This document shows positions 35,381 to 44,062 of a DNA stretch of 64,000 nucleotides, piece after piece. Under the pieces are notes generated by a model. The model worked only from the letters and a program-made list of their open reading frames with translations. It was not told the DNA's origin and did not search any database. The stretch comes from Rhodoferax sp. (GTDB lineage Bacteria > Pseudomonadota > Gammaproteobacteria > Burkholderiales > Burkholderiaceae_C). The stretch covers positions 62,001 to 126,000 of the forward strand of contig NZ_JAQTXM010000013.1 of the NCBI RefSeq assembly GCF_028688795.1, given 5' to 3'. The stretch's first letter is position 1. Each line of letters begins with the position of its first letter. Both the position numbers and the translations under genes were made by a program.

Positions 35381-35995
35381 ATGAAAACCTCACCCTTCAA
35401 GAGCTTGCTAAAAGCTACATTTTTCATAGCTGCTTGCACCTTATCAACATGGGCTACGGCCCATACAGGTTTCGATGGCCAAGCACATCCGAGTTTTTTC
35501 ACCGGGTTTGCTCACCCCGTGTTTGGGCTCGATCACTTGGCGGCCATGGTGGCTGTGGGTGTGTGGGGTGCGCTCACCGCACGCCGCGCCGGCGCTGAAC
35601 TGCTCTGGGGTCCGCTGGGCTTTGCCAACATGTTGTTGGTTGGGGCCATGCTGGGCTTGCAGGGCGTTGAGCTGCCAGCGGTTGAGCCCATGATTGCGGC
35701 GTCCTTGTTGGTGCTGGGCCTGCTGGTGGTGTCCCGTCTGCGTCTGCCGGGCGTGGCGGCAGCTTTGCTGGTGGGTTGCTTTGCCCTCTTTCACGGACTG
35801 GCGCACGGGCTTGGGTTGGCTGGCAGCGCCAGTGCATTTCAAACACTGGCGGGCATGTTGACGGCCACCGTGTTCTTGCACTCGGCTGGACTTGGCATGG
35901 GCTGGGCCTTGCGCAGTGCCAACATTTGGGTGTCCCGCGCCGCTGGGGTTGGGGTGGCCGGGTTTGGCAGTGTCTTGCTGCTGCAACTGGTTTGA
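35381..35995 (+). CDS. ureJ: HupE/UreJ nickel-permease-like protein
   Basis: From the ATG at 35381 (AAGGAA upstream) the protein has 204 residues, a signal peptide, about six membrane helices and the family metal motif [16 protein letters not shown] (about residues 46-61), plus FHGLAHG later. HupE/UreJ proteins are thought to bring nickel into the cell for hydrogenase or urease. The gene lies between ureA and ureB, as in many Betaproteobacteria. The hydrophobic core and cleavage region of its signal peptide are encoded by a copy of the dispersed repeat (35420-35466). Confidence 0.93.
   Translation: MKTSPFKSLLKATFFIAACTLSTWATAHTGFDGQAHPSFFTGFAHPVFGLDHLAAMVAVGVWGALTARRAGAELLWGPLGFANMLLVGAMLGLQGVELPAVEPMIAASLLVLGLLVVSRLRLPGVAAALLVGCFALFHGLAHGLGLAGSASAFQTLAGMLTATVFLHSAGLGMGWALRSANIWVSRAAGVGVAGFGSVLLLQLV
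35420..35466 (+). repeat. Dispersed AT-rich repeat inside the ureJ signal sequence
   Basis: ATAGCTGCTTGCACCTTATC then AACATGGGCTACGGCC matches the repeat core (TAGCTGCTTGCGCTTAT, ATAAGGGCTACAGCC). It is translated in frame as [15 protein letters not shown], covering the end of the signal-peptide core and the probable cleavage site. Confidence 0.55.
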
Positions 35996-36003
35996 GGCGC
36001 CCC

Positions 36004-36309
36004 ATGATTCCCGGCGAACTATTCACTGATGGCCCCGAACACGTGCTCAACCCCGGGCGGCGCACACACACACTGGTGGTGGTGAACGCGTCAGAGCGAC
36101 CGATTCAGGTCGGCTCGCACTACCACTTTGCCGAGACCAACGGCGCGCTGGGCTTTGACCGAGTGGCAGCGCACGGCATGCGGCTGAACATTCCCTCCGG
36201 CTCGGCGGTGCGCTTTGAGCCAGGGCAGCAGCGCACGGTAGAGCTGGTGGACTTCGCTGGCAGCCGCGTGGTGTACGGCTTTCGTGGCCTGGTGATGGGA
36301 TCACTCTGA
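36004..36309 (+). CDS. ureB: Urease beta subunit
   Basis: The ATG at 36004 gives 101 residues, the usual length: [61 protein letters not shown] and [12 protein letters not shown]. It starts 8 bases after the ureJ stop. The beta subunit packs against UreC in the core trimer. Confidence 0.97.
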   Translation: MIPGELFTDGPEHVLNPGRRTHTLVVVNASERPIQVGSHYHFAETNGALGFDRVAAHGMRLNIPSGSAVRFEPGQQRTVELVDFAGSRVVYGFRGLVMGSL

Positions 36310-36320
36310 ATTTATGGTGT

Positions 36321-36370
36321 TTTATGCCTCTAGCCCTTATGAAATAAGCGTTGGCAGCTCTCTTTTTTGA
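36321..36370 (-). repeat. Dispersed AT-rich palindromic repeat between ureB and ureC
   Basis: Minus strand GAGCTGCCAACGCTTATTTC then ATAAGGGCTAGAGGC. It fills almost the entire gap and ends 10 bases before the ureC ATG, contributing the bases around the ureC ribosome site (GAAGGTATTGC). Confidence 0.65.
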
Positions 36371-36380
36371 AGGTATTGCA

Positions 36381-38168
36381 ATGGCCACGATTGGAAGACG
36401 CGCTTACGCGGAAATATTTGGCCCCACCGTGGGCGACCGGGTTCGCCTGGCTGACACCAACTTGGTCATCGAGGTCGAAGCCGACCTGACCCTGCGCGCG
36501 GGCGGCTACGGTGAAGAGGTGAAATTTGGCGGCGGCAAAACCATCCGCGACGGCATGGCGCAAAGCCAGCGCACCCGCGACGGGTCAGGCGCTGGGCCGC
36601 AAGGCGGTGGCGCGGTGGACTGCGTAATGACCAACGCGCTGATCATCGACCACTGGGGCATCGTCAAGGCCGACATTGGCTTGAAAGGCGGGCGCATTGT
36701 GGCCATTGGCAAGGCCGGCAACCCCGACACCCAACCCGGCGTGGACATCGTCATTGGCCCCGGCACCGAGGTCATCAGCTGCGAAGGCAACATCGTCACC
36801 GCAGGCGGCATCGACAGCCACATCCACTTCATTTGCCCACAGCAGATTGAAGAAGCCCTGGCATCAGGTGTGACCACCATGCTGGGCGGCGGCACCGGCC
36901 CTGCCACCGGCACCTTTGCCACCACCTGCACACCAGGTGCATGGAACATTGAGCGCATGCTGCAGGCGGCAGATGCCTTCCCCATGAACCTGGGTTTTTT
37001 GGGCAAAGGCAATGCCAGCCTGCCCGACGCGCTGCACGAGCAGGTGAACGCCGGGGTCATTGGTTTGAAGCTGCACGAAGACTGGGGCACCACGCCAGCC
37101 GCCATCAGCAATTGCCTGGACGTGGCCGACGAAGCTGATGTGCAGGTGGCGATCCACTCTGACACCTTGAACGAGTCCGGCTTTGTGGAAAACACCATCG
37201 CCGCCACAAAAGGCCGGAGCCTGTGCGCGTTTCACACCGAAGGCGCAGGCGGTGGCCATGCGCCCGATATTTTGCGGGTGGTGGGCGAGGCCAACTTTTT
37301 ACCGTCCAGCACCAACCCGACCATGCCCTACACCGTCAACACACTCGACGAGCATGTGGACATGCTGATGGTTTGTCACCACCTGGACGCTGGCATTGCC
37401 GAGGATTTGGCCTTTGCCGAGAGCCGCATCCGCAAGGAGACTATTGCCGCCGAAGACGTGTTGCACGATCTGGGTGCCATCAGCATGATGAGCAGCGACA
37501 GCCAGGCCATGGGGCGGGTCGGTGAGGTCATCATCCGCACCTGGCAGACGGCGCACAAGATGAAGGCGCAACGCGGCTGGCTGGCACCGCCACTGGTACT
37601 GGGGGAAAACCGGGGTCCGGGCGCGCTGGTTGAACATGACCAGCGCAACGACAACTTCCGCGCCAAGCGCTTTATTGCCAAATACACCATCAACCCGGCC
37701 ATTGCCCACGGCATCAGTCATGAGGTGGGCAGCATCGAAGTGGGCAAATGGGCGGATCTGGTGGTGTGGAAGCCGGCCTTTTTTGGCGTCAAGCCGGCCC
37801 TGATTCTGAAAGGTGGCTTCATCGCTATGGCTGCCATGGGTGACCCGAATGCCAGCATTCCTACACCCCAGCCGGTGCATTACCGGCCGATGTTTGGCGC
37901 CTTTGGCGGTGCGCTGGCCAAAGGCTCGATCACGTTTGTGTCACAAGCCGGTCAGAACGCGGGCATCAAGGAACGGTTTGGGCTGACCAAAAACGTGAGC
38001 GCGGTGCGGAATATTCGCGGCATCCGCAAAGAGCACATGGTGCACAACCACTATTTGCCGCAGATGGAGATTGATGCCCAAACCTACAGCGTTCGCGCCG
38101 ATGGCCAGTTGCTCAGCTGCGAGCCTGCGGTGAGTTTGCCGATGACGCAGCGGTATTTTTTGTTTTGA
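36381..38168 (+). CDS. ureC: Urease alpha (catalytic) subunit
   Basis: The ATG at 36381 gives 595 residues, about 25 more than the Klebsiella enzyme; part of the excess is a Gly-rich loop near residue 75 ([14 protein letters not shown]). All active-site landmarks are present: HxH in [14 protein letters not shown], the Lys to be carbamylated in [12 protein letters not shown], the ligand His in [11 protein letters not shown] and [13 protein letters not shown], the flap VCHHLD, and the Asp ligand in [12 protein letters not shown]. The dinickel site should therefore be functional once matured by UreE-F-G and UreD. Its last 56 bases overlap the convergent AbrB-type gene. Confidence 0.97.
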   Translation: MATIGRRAYAEIFGPTVGDRVRLADTNLVIEVEADLTLRAGGYGEEVKFGGGKTIRDGMAQSQRTRDGSGAGPQGGGAVDCVMTNALIIDHWGIVKADIGLKGGRIVAIGKAGNPDTQPGVDIVIGPGTEVISCEGNIVTAGGIDSHIHFICPQQIEEALASGVTTMLGGGTGPATGTFATTCTPGAWNIERMLQAADAFPMNLGFLGKGNASLPDALHEQVNAGVIGLKLHEDWGTTPAAISNCLDVADEADVQVAIHSDTLNESGFVENTIAATKGRSLCAFHTEGAGGGHAPDILRVVGEANFLPSSTNPTMPYTVNTLDEHVDMLMVCHHLDAGIAEDLAFAESRIRKETIAAEDVLHDLGAISMMSSDSQAMGRVGEVIIRTWQTAHKMKAQRGWLAPPLVLGENRGPGALVEHDQRNDNFRAKRFIAKYTINPAIAHGISHEVGSIEVGKWADLVVWKPAFFGVKPALILKGGFIAMAAMGDPNASIPTPQPVHYRPMFGAFGGALAKGSITFVSQAGQNAGIKERFGLTKNVSAVRNIRGIRKEHMVHNHYLPQMEIDAQTYSVRADGQLLSCEPAVSLPMTQRYFLF

Positions 38169-38343
38169 TATACGGGATTGCTGGAGTATCTGTTTCAGCT
38201 GGATGAGGGGACAACATGAAGCCGCTAGCTGTTTCCGTCATGAAAATCGTATCGTCCACCGTCAAATTCCAACGCGAAAGCAACGCATCAGGCAGAACCA
38301 ATCCTAAAGAATCGCCAACTTCTACCAATTCTGTTTTAAACAT
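38113..38343 (-). CDS. Orphan AbrB/MazE-type DNA-binding protein, shortened
   Basis: The 76-residue protein begins as a typical SpoVT-AbrB domain ([46 protein letters not shown]) of the kind used by antitoxins. After about residue 48 the family's usual C-terminal helix is replaced by a sequence read across the end of ureC ([20 protein letters not shown]). No toxin gene is adjacent. It is probably a stranded antitoxin-like remnant in the ureC-ureE gap, though the DNA-binding half is intact and has an AGGGG ribosome site, so expression is possible. Confidence 0.65.
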   Translation of the reverse strand: MFKTELVEVGDSLGLVLPDALLSRWNLTVDDTIFMTETASGFMLSPHPAETDTPAIPYIKTKNTAASSANSPQARS

Positions 38344-38353
38344 TGTTGTCCCC
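38207..38353. repeat. Inverted repeat flanking the AbrB-type gene
   Basis: GGGGACAACA at 38207-38216 is repeated inverted as TGTTGTCCCC at 38344-38353. The right arm contains the ribosome site and start of the AbrB-type gene; the left arm lies inside the same gene. The arms are 127 bases apart. Confidence 0.5.
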
Positions 38354-38455
38354 TAAATGTGACTGTCGTTCGTATGCGTCCACCAGCTTTCTTGACGCTT
38401 GTCGGGCACTATACAACGCTGGAAAATCCCAATCCGCCAATCACGGAATCGCTCA

Positions 38456-39037
38456 ATGCTCCACATCTCCAAACTCATCCCCCAAGGCGCTGGCCTGGCC
38501 GCAGCCTTGCTCAAACGCGCCAGCACCATCGAACTGGACTGGGACGTTCGCCAGAAAAGCCGCTTTGAAGCCACCGACTCCACCGGACGCCAACTGGGCA
38601 TCTTTCTGCCACGCGGCACGGTGGCGCGCGGGGGGGACGTGTTGGTGGCGCACGATGGCTCGCTGATCAAAGTGTGGGCGGCGCCGCAAACCGTGTTGAA
38701 AATCACGCACGACCTCAACCACGGCACGGCGTTTGACCTGATTCGCGCCGCTTACCATCTGGGCAACCGGCATGTGCCGATTGAGCTCAAGCCTGATCAC
38801 CTGAAGATTGAGCACGACCATGTGCTGGCCGACATGCTGCGGGCCATGCACCTGATCGTGACCGAAGTAACCGAGCCGTTTGAGCCAGAAAACGGTGCCT
38901 ACGCCACCGGTGGGCACTTTGGTGGTCACCACCATGACCATGACCACAGCCACGATCACGTCCACACGCCTACGCCAAACAACGCTGAAGGGCCTAAGCC
39001 ACACGTGCACGGCCCGGATTGCGGCCATGACCACTGA
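38456..39037 (+). CDS. ureE: Urease accessory protein UreE
   Basis: From the ATG at 38456 the protein has 193 residues: N-terminal peptide-binding-like domain (TIELDWDVRQKSRFEATDSTGRQLGIFLPRGTVARGGDVLVA), a metal-binding middle domain with the conserved AYHLGNRHVPIEL and the MLRAMHLIVTEVTEPFEPENGAY segment, and a long His-rich C-terminus (GHHHDHDHSHDHVH ... HVHGPDCGHDH). UreE delivers nickel to the UreD-F-G-apourease complex, and the His tail stores nickel. It lies 287 bases after ureC because the AbrB-type gene is inserted between them, and 12 bases before ureF. Confidence 0.95.
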   Translation: MLHISKLIPQGAGLAAALLKRASTIELDWDVRQKSRFEATDSTGRQLGIFLPRGTVARGGDVLVAHDGSLIKVWAAPQTVLKITHDLNHGTAFDLIRAAYHLGNRHVPIELKPDHLKIEHDHVLADMLRAMHLIVTEVTEPFEPENGAYATGGHFGGHHHDHDHSHDHVHTPTPNNAEGPKPHVHGPDCGHDH

Positions 39038-39049
39038 AGCCGCGGCAAG

Positions 39050-39727
39050 ATGCAAGACAGCAGCCTGATCCAACTCATGTGGCTGGCCTCGCCAGCCTTG
39101 CCCATTGGCGGATTTTCATACTCTGAATGCCTTGAAGCCGCCGTTGATGCTGCGCTGGTAGCTACAGAAAATGAAGCATCTGATTGGCTGCTGGACCAGC
39201 TTGAATTGAGCCTGGCACGCAGTGATCTGGCCGTGTTGGCGCAGGCCATCCCCGCCTGGCAATCCGGTGACGGGCAACGCATCGAGGCACTCAACGCCTG
39301 GGTACATCACACCCGGGAAAGCAGCGAACTGCGCGCCCAGTCTGAGCAAATGGGCCGCAGCCTGCTGGAGTGGCTGCGTAACCACACCACGGCTACCGCC
39401 GACCAGATTAAGCTGCTGGCTGACCTGCAACCCACCTACCCAATGGCGTTTGCGCTGGCTGCGGCCAGCACTGCGGCGCCGATGCGAGACTGCCTGCTGG
39501 CCTACGCCTTTGGCTGGGCAGAGAACATGGTGCAAGCCGCCATCAAATCAGTACCACTGGGGCAAAGCGCGGGGCAGCGCATCCTTTCAAAGCTGGCTGC
39601 CGAGATTCCGGCGGCGGTAGACCACGCACTGGCCTTGCCAGACGATGCGCGTCAAGCCTTCTCACCCATGCTGGCCATACTGAGCGCCCAGCATGAGGTG
39701 CAGTATTCAAGGCTTTTCAGGTCTTAG
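39050..39727 (+). CDS. ureF: Urease accessory protein UreF
   Basis: The 225-residue all-helical protein has the family start [27 protein letters not shown], the middle ...[24 protein letters not shown] and the late [28 protein letters not shown]. UreF binds UreD and acts as the GTPase-activity gate for UreG during nickel insertion. With UreD absent from the window, this complex must rely on a ureD elsewhere. A repeat copy starts immediately at the stop codon. Confidence 0.95.
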   Translation: MQDSSLIQLMWLASPALPIGGFSYSECLEAAVDAALVATENEASDWLLDQLELSLARSDLAVLAQAIPAWQSGDGQRIEALNAWVHHTRESSELRAQSEQMGRSLLEWLRNHTTATADQIKLLADLQPTYPMAFALAAASTAAPMRDCLLAYAFGWAENMVQAAIKSVPLGQSAGQRILSKLAAEIPAAVDHALALPDDARQAFSPMLAILSAQHEVQYSRLFRS

Positions 39728-39768
39728 CCCATATAAATAAAGCGTTAGAAGCTCACTATTAAATAGCA
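39721..39768 (-). repeat. Dispersed AT-rich palindromic repeat between ureF and ureG
   Basis: Minus strand GAGCTTCTAACGCTTTATTT then ATATGGGCTAAGAC. It overlaps the ureF stop codon region and occupies the full 51-base gap before ureG. Confidence 0.6.
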
Positions 39769-39778
39769 AACATAAGCC

Positions 39779-40435
39779 ATGAACACACCTTTGCATCACA
39801 TTAGAAACCGCACCAAAAACCTGCCTCCCTTGCGCGTTGGCATTGGCGGGCCGGTGGGCTCCGGTAAAACCACGCTGCTGGAGATGCTGTGCAAAGCCAT
39901 GCGCGACAAATACGACCTGGTGGCCATCACCAACGACATTTACACCAAGGAAGATCAGCGCCTGCTCACCGTGAGCGGCGCGTTGCCGGCTGACCGCATC
40001 ATGGGTGTAGAAACCGGCGGCTGCCCGCACACCGCCATTCGCGAAGACTGCTCCATCAACCTCGAAGCCATTGACCGCATGCTGGCCGAACACCCCAACG
40101 CCGACATCGTGTTCATCGAGAGCGGTGGGGACAACCTGGCCGCCACCTTCAGCCCTGAGCTCTCGGACCTCACCATTTACGTGATTGACGTGGCCGCCGG
40201 TGAAAAAATCCCTCGCAAAGGTGGCCCGGGCATCACCAAAAGTGATTTGTTTGTCATTAACAAGACCGACCTGGCGCCCTACGTGGGCGCGAATCTTGAC
40301 GTGATGGCCGCAGACACCACCCGCATGCGCACCACGCCCAAGGGGCTCAAGCCCTTTGTCATGACCAACCTGAAGACCTTGAGCGGGTTAGATGAGGTGA
40401 TGGCCTTCATCACCGCCAAGGGCATGCTGGCCTGA
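39779..40435 (+). CDS. ureG: Urease accessory GTPase UreG
   Basis: A 218-residue SIMIBI-class GTPase: P-loop [13 protein letters not shown], nickel-site Cys-Pro-His in [29 protein letters not shown] and the guanine motif NKTD. UreG dimers carry nickel to the urease complex in exchange for GTP hydrolysis. It is the last ure gene; the next gene, a rhomboid protease, starts 40 bases later on the same strand. Confidence 0.97.
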   Translation: MNTPLHHIRNRTKNLPPLRVGIGGPVGSGKTTLLEMLCKAMRDKYDLVAITNDIYTKEDQRLLTVSGALPADRIMGVETGGCPHTAIREDCSINLEAIDRMLAEHPNADIVFIESGGDNLAATFSPELSDLTIYVIDVAAGEKIPRKGGPGITKSDLFVINKTDLAPYVGANLDVMAADTTRMRTTPKGLKPFVMTNLKTLSGLDEVMAFITAKGMLA

Positions 40436-40475
40436 GGGCGAATTGAGTCCAACACGCCCGGTGTTTAATCGGGGC

Positions 40476-41618
40476 ATGAAGAGTGCCTCCTATGTTCCTC
40501 GCGAGAGCCTGACTGAGCAGCTGCACAGCAGCATGGCGCGCACGCCGCTAACGCACGCCATTTTGCTGGTCAATCTGCTGGTGTTCTTGGCCATGCTGAG
40601 CCAGGGGGCAGGGTTATGGCACACCTCGACCGTTGTGCCTTTGGCCTGGGGGGCGAATTTTGGCCCGGCAACCCAAGACGGCCAGTGGTGGCGCCTGTTC
40701 ACTGCGCTTTTTGTTCACTTTGGCCTGTTGCATCTGGGCATGAATATGTGGGCGCTGCGCGATGTTGGGCGACTGGTGGAGCGGTTGGCTGGCCCCTGGC
40801 GTTTTGTTGCACTCTATGTGGGCAGTGGCCTTCTTGGCAATTTGCTGTCACTGGTAGTGCAAGGCAACAAGGCGGTGTCAGGGGGGGCATCTGGTGCGAT
40901 TTTTGGTCTTTATGGGGCCTTGCTGGTGCTTTTATGGAGCGAACGCCGGCGCGTTGATCGGGCAGAGTTCAGGTGGTTGTTTGGCTGGGCCAGTGTGTTC
41001 ATCGTGTTGATGCTGGGCCTGGGCTGGGTGATTCCGGGCATTGACAACGCGGCGCACGGTGGGGGCTTGGTGGCAGGTGCGTTGCTGGCCCATGCAATGG
41101 CCAGGCCCTGGACCGTTGGCCGGCCGCTTGGCTGGCTTGGCCCGGGGCTGGCGGGCTGTGTGTTGCTGCTTGGCGCAGGCTGGCTGACCGCGCACATCCC
41201 ACCACCCCGCTACCTGATGAGCGAAGAAACCAAAGCGCAGGACGCTATCAAAGAATTTGCGCAGGCTGACCAGCGCATTCGTTTTCAGAGGGACGAGATT
41301 CTTGCGCGAGCGCCCCGGCAAAGACTGACGTTTGACCAACTGGCTGGGCGCATTGACAGCACTGTCACCTCGGGTTATGAGCGCAGTTTTGAACAACTGA
41401 TGGCAGCCACCCCTGACAGCAATGCGCCGTCTGCGGCAGCGCTTGGGGCACTGCAACTGTATGCGCAGCAGCAGGCCCAGACCTCGCGGGAGCTGGTGCA
41501 AGGCCTGCGTGCCCATGATCCTGAAAAAATTCAGGCGGCTTTGCGCAAAACCCAGCGCAGGCCAACGCTGGCCTTGGCTGTGGCCTCAGCGGCCGTTGCT
41601 GCTTCAGCACCACGCTAG
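40476..41618 (+). CDS. Rhomboid-family intramembrane serine protease with C-terminal extension
   Basis: The ATG at 40476 gives 380 residues; a TTG 33 bases upstream (40443) is possible. About six helices; rhomboid signatures are the HFGLLHLGMNMWAL segment (HxxxN), catalytic Ser in SGGASGAIFG and catalytic His in DNAAHGGGLVAG. The last 140 residues (from about LMSEETKAQDAIKEFAQ) are a soluble helical tail not needed for catalysis and of unknown role. Rhomboids cleave membrane proteins within helices. It is probably not functionally tied to urease although it may be read from the same transcript. Confidence 0.87.
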   Translation: MKSASYVPRESLTEQLHSSMARTPLTHAILLVNLLVFLAMLSQGAGLWHTSTVVPLAWGANFGPATQDGQWWRLFTALFVHFGLLHLGMNMWALRDVGRLVERLAGPWRFVALYVGSGLLGNLLSLVVQGNKAVSGGASGAIFGLYGALLVLLWSERRRVDRAEFRWLFGWASVFIVLMLGLGWVIPGIDNAAHGGGLVAGALLAHAMARPWTVGRPLGWLGPGLAGCVLLLGAGWLTAHIPPPRYLMSEETKAQDAIKEFAQADQRIRFQRDEILARAPRQRLTFDQLAGRIDSTVTSGYERSFEQLMAATPDSNAPSAAALGALQLYAQQQAQTSRELVQGLRAHDPEKIQAALRKTQRRPTLALAVASAAVAASAPR

Positions 41619-41762
41619 GGTCTCCGTCATGAGATAAGTGTTTGCTTATGTGGCTCAGCACACATACGCCGCACTGGTGGTTGACATATAAACAGTTATC
41701 GCTTGCCTTGTCACTGTGGGCATGCCCTGACCTATCAGAACAAAACCAAGACGCACCAAAGA

Positions 41763-42710
41763 ATGACCGTGATGACAAGCCCAAAAGTCTCCACAATTTC
41801 AGAATCAATCCAGTCCGTGCTGGAAGACACCGCTGAGTGGCAACGACAAGAATCCTTGCTCATCACCCGCGCCCTGCAAAAAGCCATCCTCAGCAGCGCC
41901 AACTTCTCCAGCATTGCCACCGATGCAAAAGGTGTGATCCAGATTTTTAATGTGGGTGCCGAAGCCATGCTGGGCTACGCGCCAGCGGATGTGCTTAACA
42001 AAATCACCCCAGTTGACATTTCTGATCCGCATGAGCTGGTGGCGCGTGCCAAGGCACTGAGCATTGAGCTTGAAACGCCCATTGCACCGGGTTTTGAAGC
42101 CCTGGTGTTTAAGGCGTCGCGCGGCATTGAAGACATTTACGAGTTGACCTACATCCGCAAGGACGGCAGCCGTTTTCCGGCGGTGGTGTCGGTGACAGCG
42201 CTGCATGATGACCAGGATGTCATCATTGGCTATCTGCTGATTGGCACCGACAACACGGCGCGCAAGCAGATTGAGGCTGAGCAAAGGGTGCTGGGCCAGC
42301 GTCTGCGTGACCACCAGTTTTACACCCGTTCATTGTTTGAGGCCAACATCGATGCGCTGATGACCACTGACCCGGCCGGCATCATTACCGACGTCAACAA
42401 ACAAATGGAGTTGCTGACCGGTTGTACGCGTGATGAGTTGATTGGTGCGCCCTTCAAGAATTCCTTCACCGACCCGGGTCGGGCTGAAGACGCCATCATG
42501 CTGGCGCTGACCAAGAGGAAAGTCACCAACTACGAGCTCACCGCCCGCGACCGCGACGGCAAAGAAACCGTGGTGTCGTACAACGCCACCACTTTTTATG
42601 ACCGTGACCGCCGCCTGCAGGGTGTGTTTGCTGCTGCACGTGACATCACCGAACTCAAATTGGCCGAGAAAAAAATCCTTGAGTTGGCCTTGCACGACTC
42701 GTTGACGTGA
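41763..42710 (+). CDS. Two-PAS signalling protein, cut at a lost GGDEF domain
   Basis: The 315-residue protein (ATG 41763; another ATG nine bases later) has two PAS domains (about 45-165 and 180-300), the second ending in the PAC sequence GVFAAARDITELKLAEKKI. The last residues, LELALHDSLT, are the conserved linker that in diguanylate cyclases continues as GLPNR into GGDEF. Here a TGA follows immediately and 43 bases later another gene begins, with no GGDEF sequence left. It is either a truncated cyclase or a sensor that no longer has its own output. Upstream 75 bases are AT-rich. Confidence 0.8.
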   Translation: MTVMTSPKVSTISESIQSVLEDTAEWQRQESLLITRALQKAILSSANFSSIATDAKGVIQIFNVGAEAMLGYAPADVLNKITPVDISDPHELVARAKALSIELETPIAPGFEALVFKASRGIEDIYELTYIRKDGSRFPAVVSVTALHDDQDVIIGYLLIGTDNTARKQIEAEQRVLGQRLRDHQFYTRSLFEANIDALMTTDPAGIITDVNKQMELLTGCTRDELIGAPFKNSFTDPGRAEDAIMLALTKRKVTNYELTARDRDGKETVVSYNATTFYDRDRRLQGVFAAARDITELKLAEKKILELALHDSLT

Positions 42711-42753
42711 GTACCATCACATCCCCGGGTTAGCCCTCTCGTTTGCAACACCA

Positions 42754-43413
42754 ATGCCCGTTCTAGAAATTTCCACCGCAAGGCTTCCTGCCGTTCTTCA
42801 GATCGACGGCCTCTGTTTTGAGTATCCGCAGCGCCCGCTTTTCACTGGGTTGACAGCCAGTGTTCCGTGTGGGGTTTGCCTGGTGGTGGGGGGCGACGGC
42901 AGTGGGAAAACCACCTTGCTGCGCTTGCTGGCCGGTGAGCTGGAGGCGCAGGCGGGAACGCTGCAAATCAACGGTGTCCAATTGGCTGGCGAGCGTCTGG
43001 TTTATTTGCAACAGGTGTTCTGGGCCGACCCCCGAACCACTGAGCATGACCAGATCACAGCGCTGCAATACCTTGCGTTACAGCGCCAACGCTACCCCGG
43101 TTTTTTGCCAGCAGATTCTGCGCGCTTGACCCAGCTGGTGTGCGGGCTGTCGCTGGTAGAGCACCTCGAAAAGCCGCTTTACATGCTGTCTACTGGTTCC
43201 AAACGCAAGGTCTGGCTGCTGGCCGCGTTTGCAGCAGGTGCGGTCGTTACCTTGCTAGACGCGCCTTTTTCTGCGCTGGACAAAGCGTCCATTGCTTTTG
43301 TATTGCGCCTATTGGCAGGTGTGGCAAGTGACCCAACGCACAGCTGGGTCGTGGCGCACCATGACGTGCTGGACGGCCTGCCGTTGTCGCAGGTCATTGA
43401 GTTGGCCGACTAA
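42754..43413 (+). CDS. Orphan ABC ATP-binding protein (CcmA-like) with altered Walker B
   Basis: A 219-residue single ATPase domain: Walker [13 protein letters not shown]-loop YLQQVFW, signature LSTGSKRKV (like CcmA-type LSTGQ) and a Walker B VVTLLDAPFSALD in which the catalytic Glu is Ala. Switch His is present in VVAHHD. Loss of the Glu usually cripples or abolishes ATP hydrolysis, so this subunit may be regulatory or degenerate. No permease gene is beside it. The neighbours do not indicate a substrate. Confidence 0.75.
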   Translation: MPVLEISTARLPAVLQIDGLCFEYPQRPLFTGLTASVPCGVCLVVGGDGSGKTTLLRLLAGELEAQAGTLQINGVQLAGERLVYLQQVFWADPRTTEHDQITALQYLALQRQRYPGFLPADSARLTQLVCGLSLVEHLEKPLYMLSTGSKRKVWLLAAFAAGAVVTLLDAPFSALDKASIAFVLRLLAGVASDPTHSWVVAHHDVLDGLPLSQVIELAD

Positions 43414-43414
43414 T

Positions 43415-44053
43415 TTACGCTTTGCGCCACACGCTGGCCAGCCAGGGCTGCTGCTCAATTGGTAAACCGGGTGGACGGTAGTAATGCATCAACTCGGTAA
43501 AGCCTGCCGCCGTCATGTAGCGGCGCCAATGGGCGAGGTCATGGTAGGCGCCATAGCGTTCACCGTTGAACCCCTCGTCGTTTTGGCCACGGGGGTTAGA
43601 GCTGAACAACACGCCTTGCGGCTTTAGCGTGGCATACAACTGTGCCAATACCTGTGGCAAGGCCTGGCTCGGTACGTGAAACAGGGACGCATTGGCAAAC
43701 ACGCCATCAAAGTGGTCGGCGGGCAAGTCAAGCGCCAGAAAGTCCTGCTGCCACACCTCGCAGCCGCTGTAGGCGCGCGCCATGTCGGCAAAACGCGCGG
43801 CACCTTCCAGTCCCACAGCCCGGTGCCCCAACGCGCTGAAAACCTTCAGGTCTCGCCCCGGGCCGCAGCCAAAGTCCAGAATGGTGAAGGGCGCTGCTGA
43901 CTGAATGTGCCGGAGCAAGGCGTCCATGTTCTGGCGCACATCGTGGTCGCGTGTGCCAGCAAAGAAGTCTTCGGCGTTGTTGTTGTAGTGGGCCATGGTG
44001 CGCTGGCTAACCTCGTTGAGGGCGTCAGCGGGCAAATAAGTAGGTTGGGTCAT
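43415..44053 (-). CDS. Class I SAM-dependent methyltransferase
   Basis: A 212-residue protein with Rossmann motif I ILDFGCGPGRDLKVF, motif II VGLEGAARFADMAR and FDGVFANASLFHVP. The pattern is that of small-molecule methyltransferases with a Tam/UbiE-like fold; the substrate cannot be predicted. It follows the NlpC/P60 gene by nine bases on the same strand, so they are one operon, and converges with the ABC ATPase gene one base away. Confidence 0.85.
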   Translation of the reverse strand: MTQPTYLPADALNEVSQRTMAHYNNNAEDFFAGTRDHDVRQNMDALLRHIQSAAPFTILDFGCGPGRDLKVFSALGHRAVGLEGAARFADMARAYSGCEVWQQDFLALDLPADHFDGVFANASLFHVPSQALPQVLAQLYATLKPQGVLFSSNPRGQNDEGFNGERYGAYHDLAHWRRYMTAAGFTELMHYYRPPGLPIEQQPWLASVWRKA

Positions 44054-44062
44054 GGGGTTCGG

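Noticed and set aside
38216-38356. 46-codon plus-strand frame with AGGGG and ATG opposite the AbrB-type gene
   Set aside because: It has a plausible ribosome site but no recognisable product and lies fully antisense to a gene with a recognised domain; the site itself comes from the inverted repeat.
39158-39185. Another repeat copy inside ureF
   Set aside because: A short AT-rich stretch with GTAGCTAC is present, but the repeat core (CGCTTAT/ATAAGGGCT) is not, so the match is too weak.
41682-41710. Sigma-70 promoter with TTGACA upstream of the PAS gene
   Set aside because: A TTGACA is present but no reasonable -10 element lies 16-18 bases downstream.
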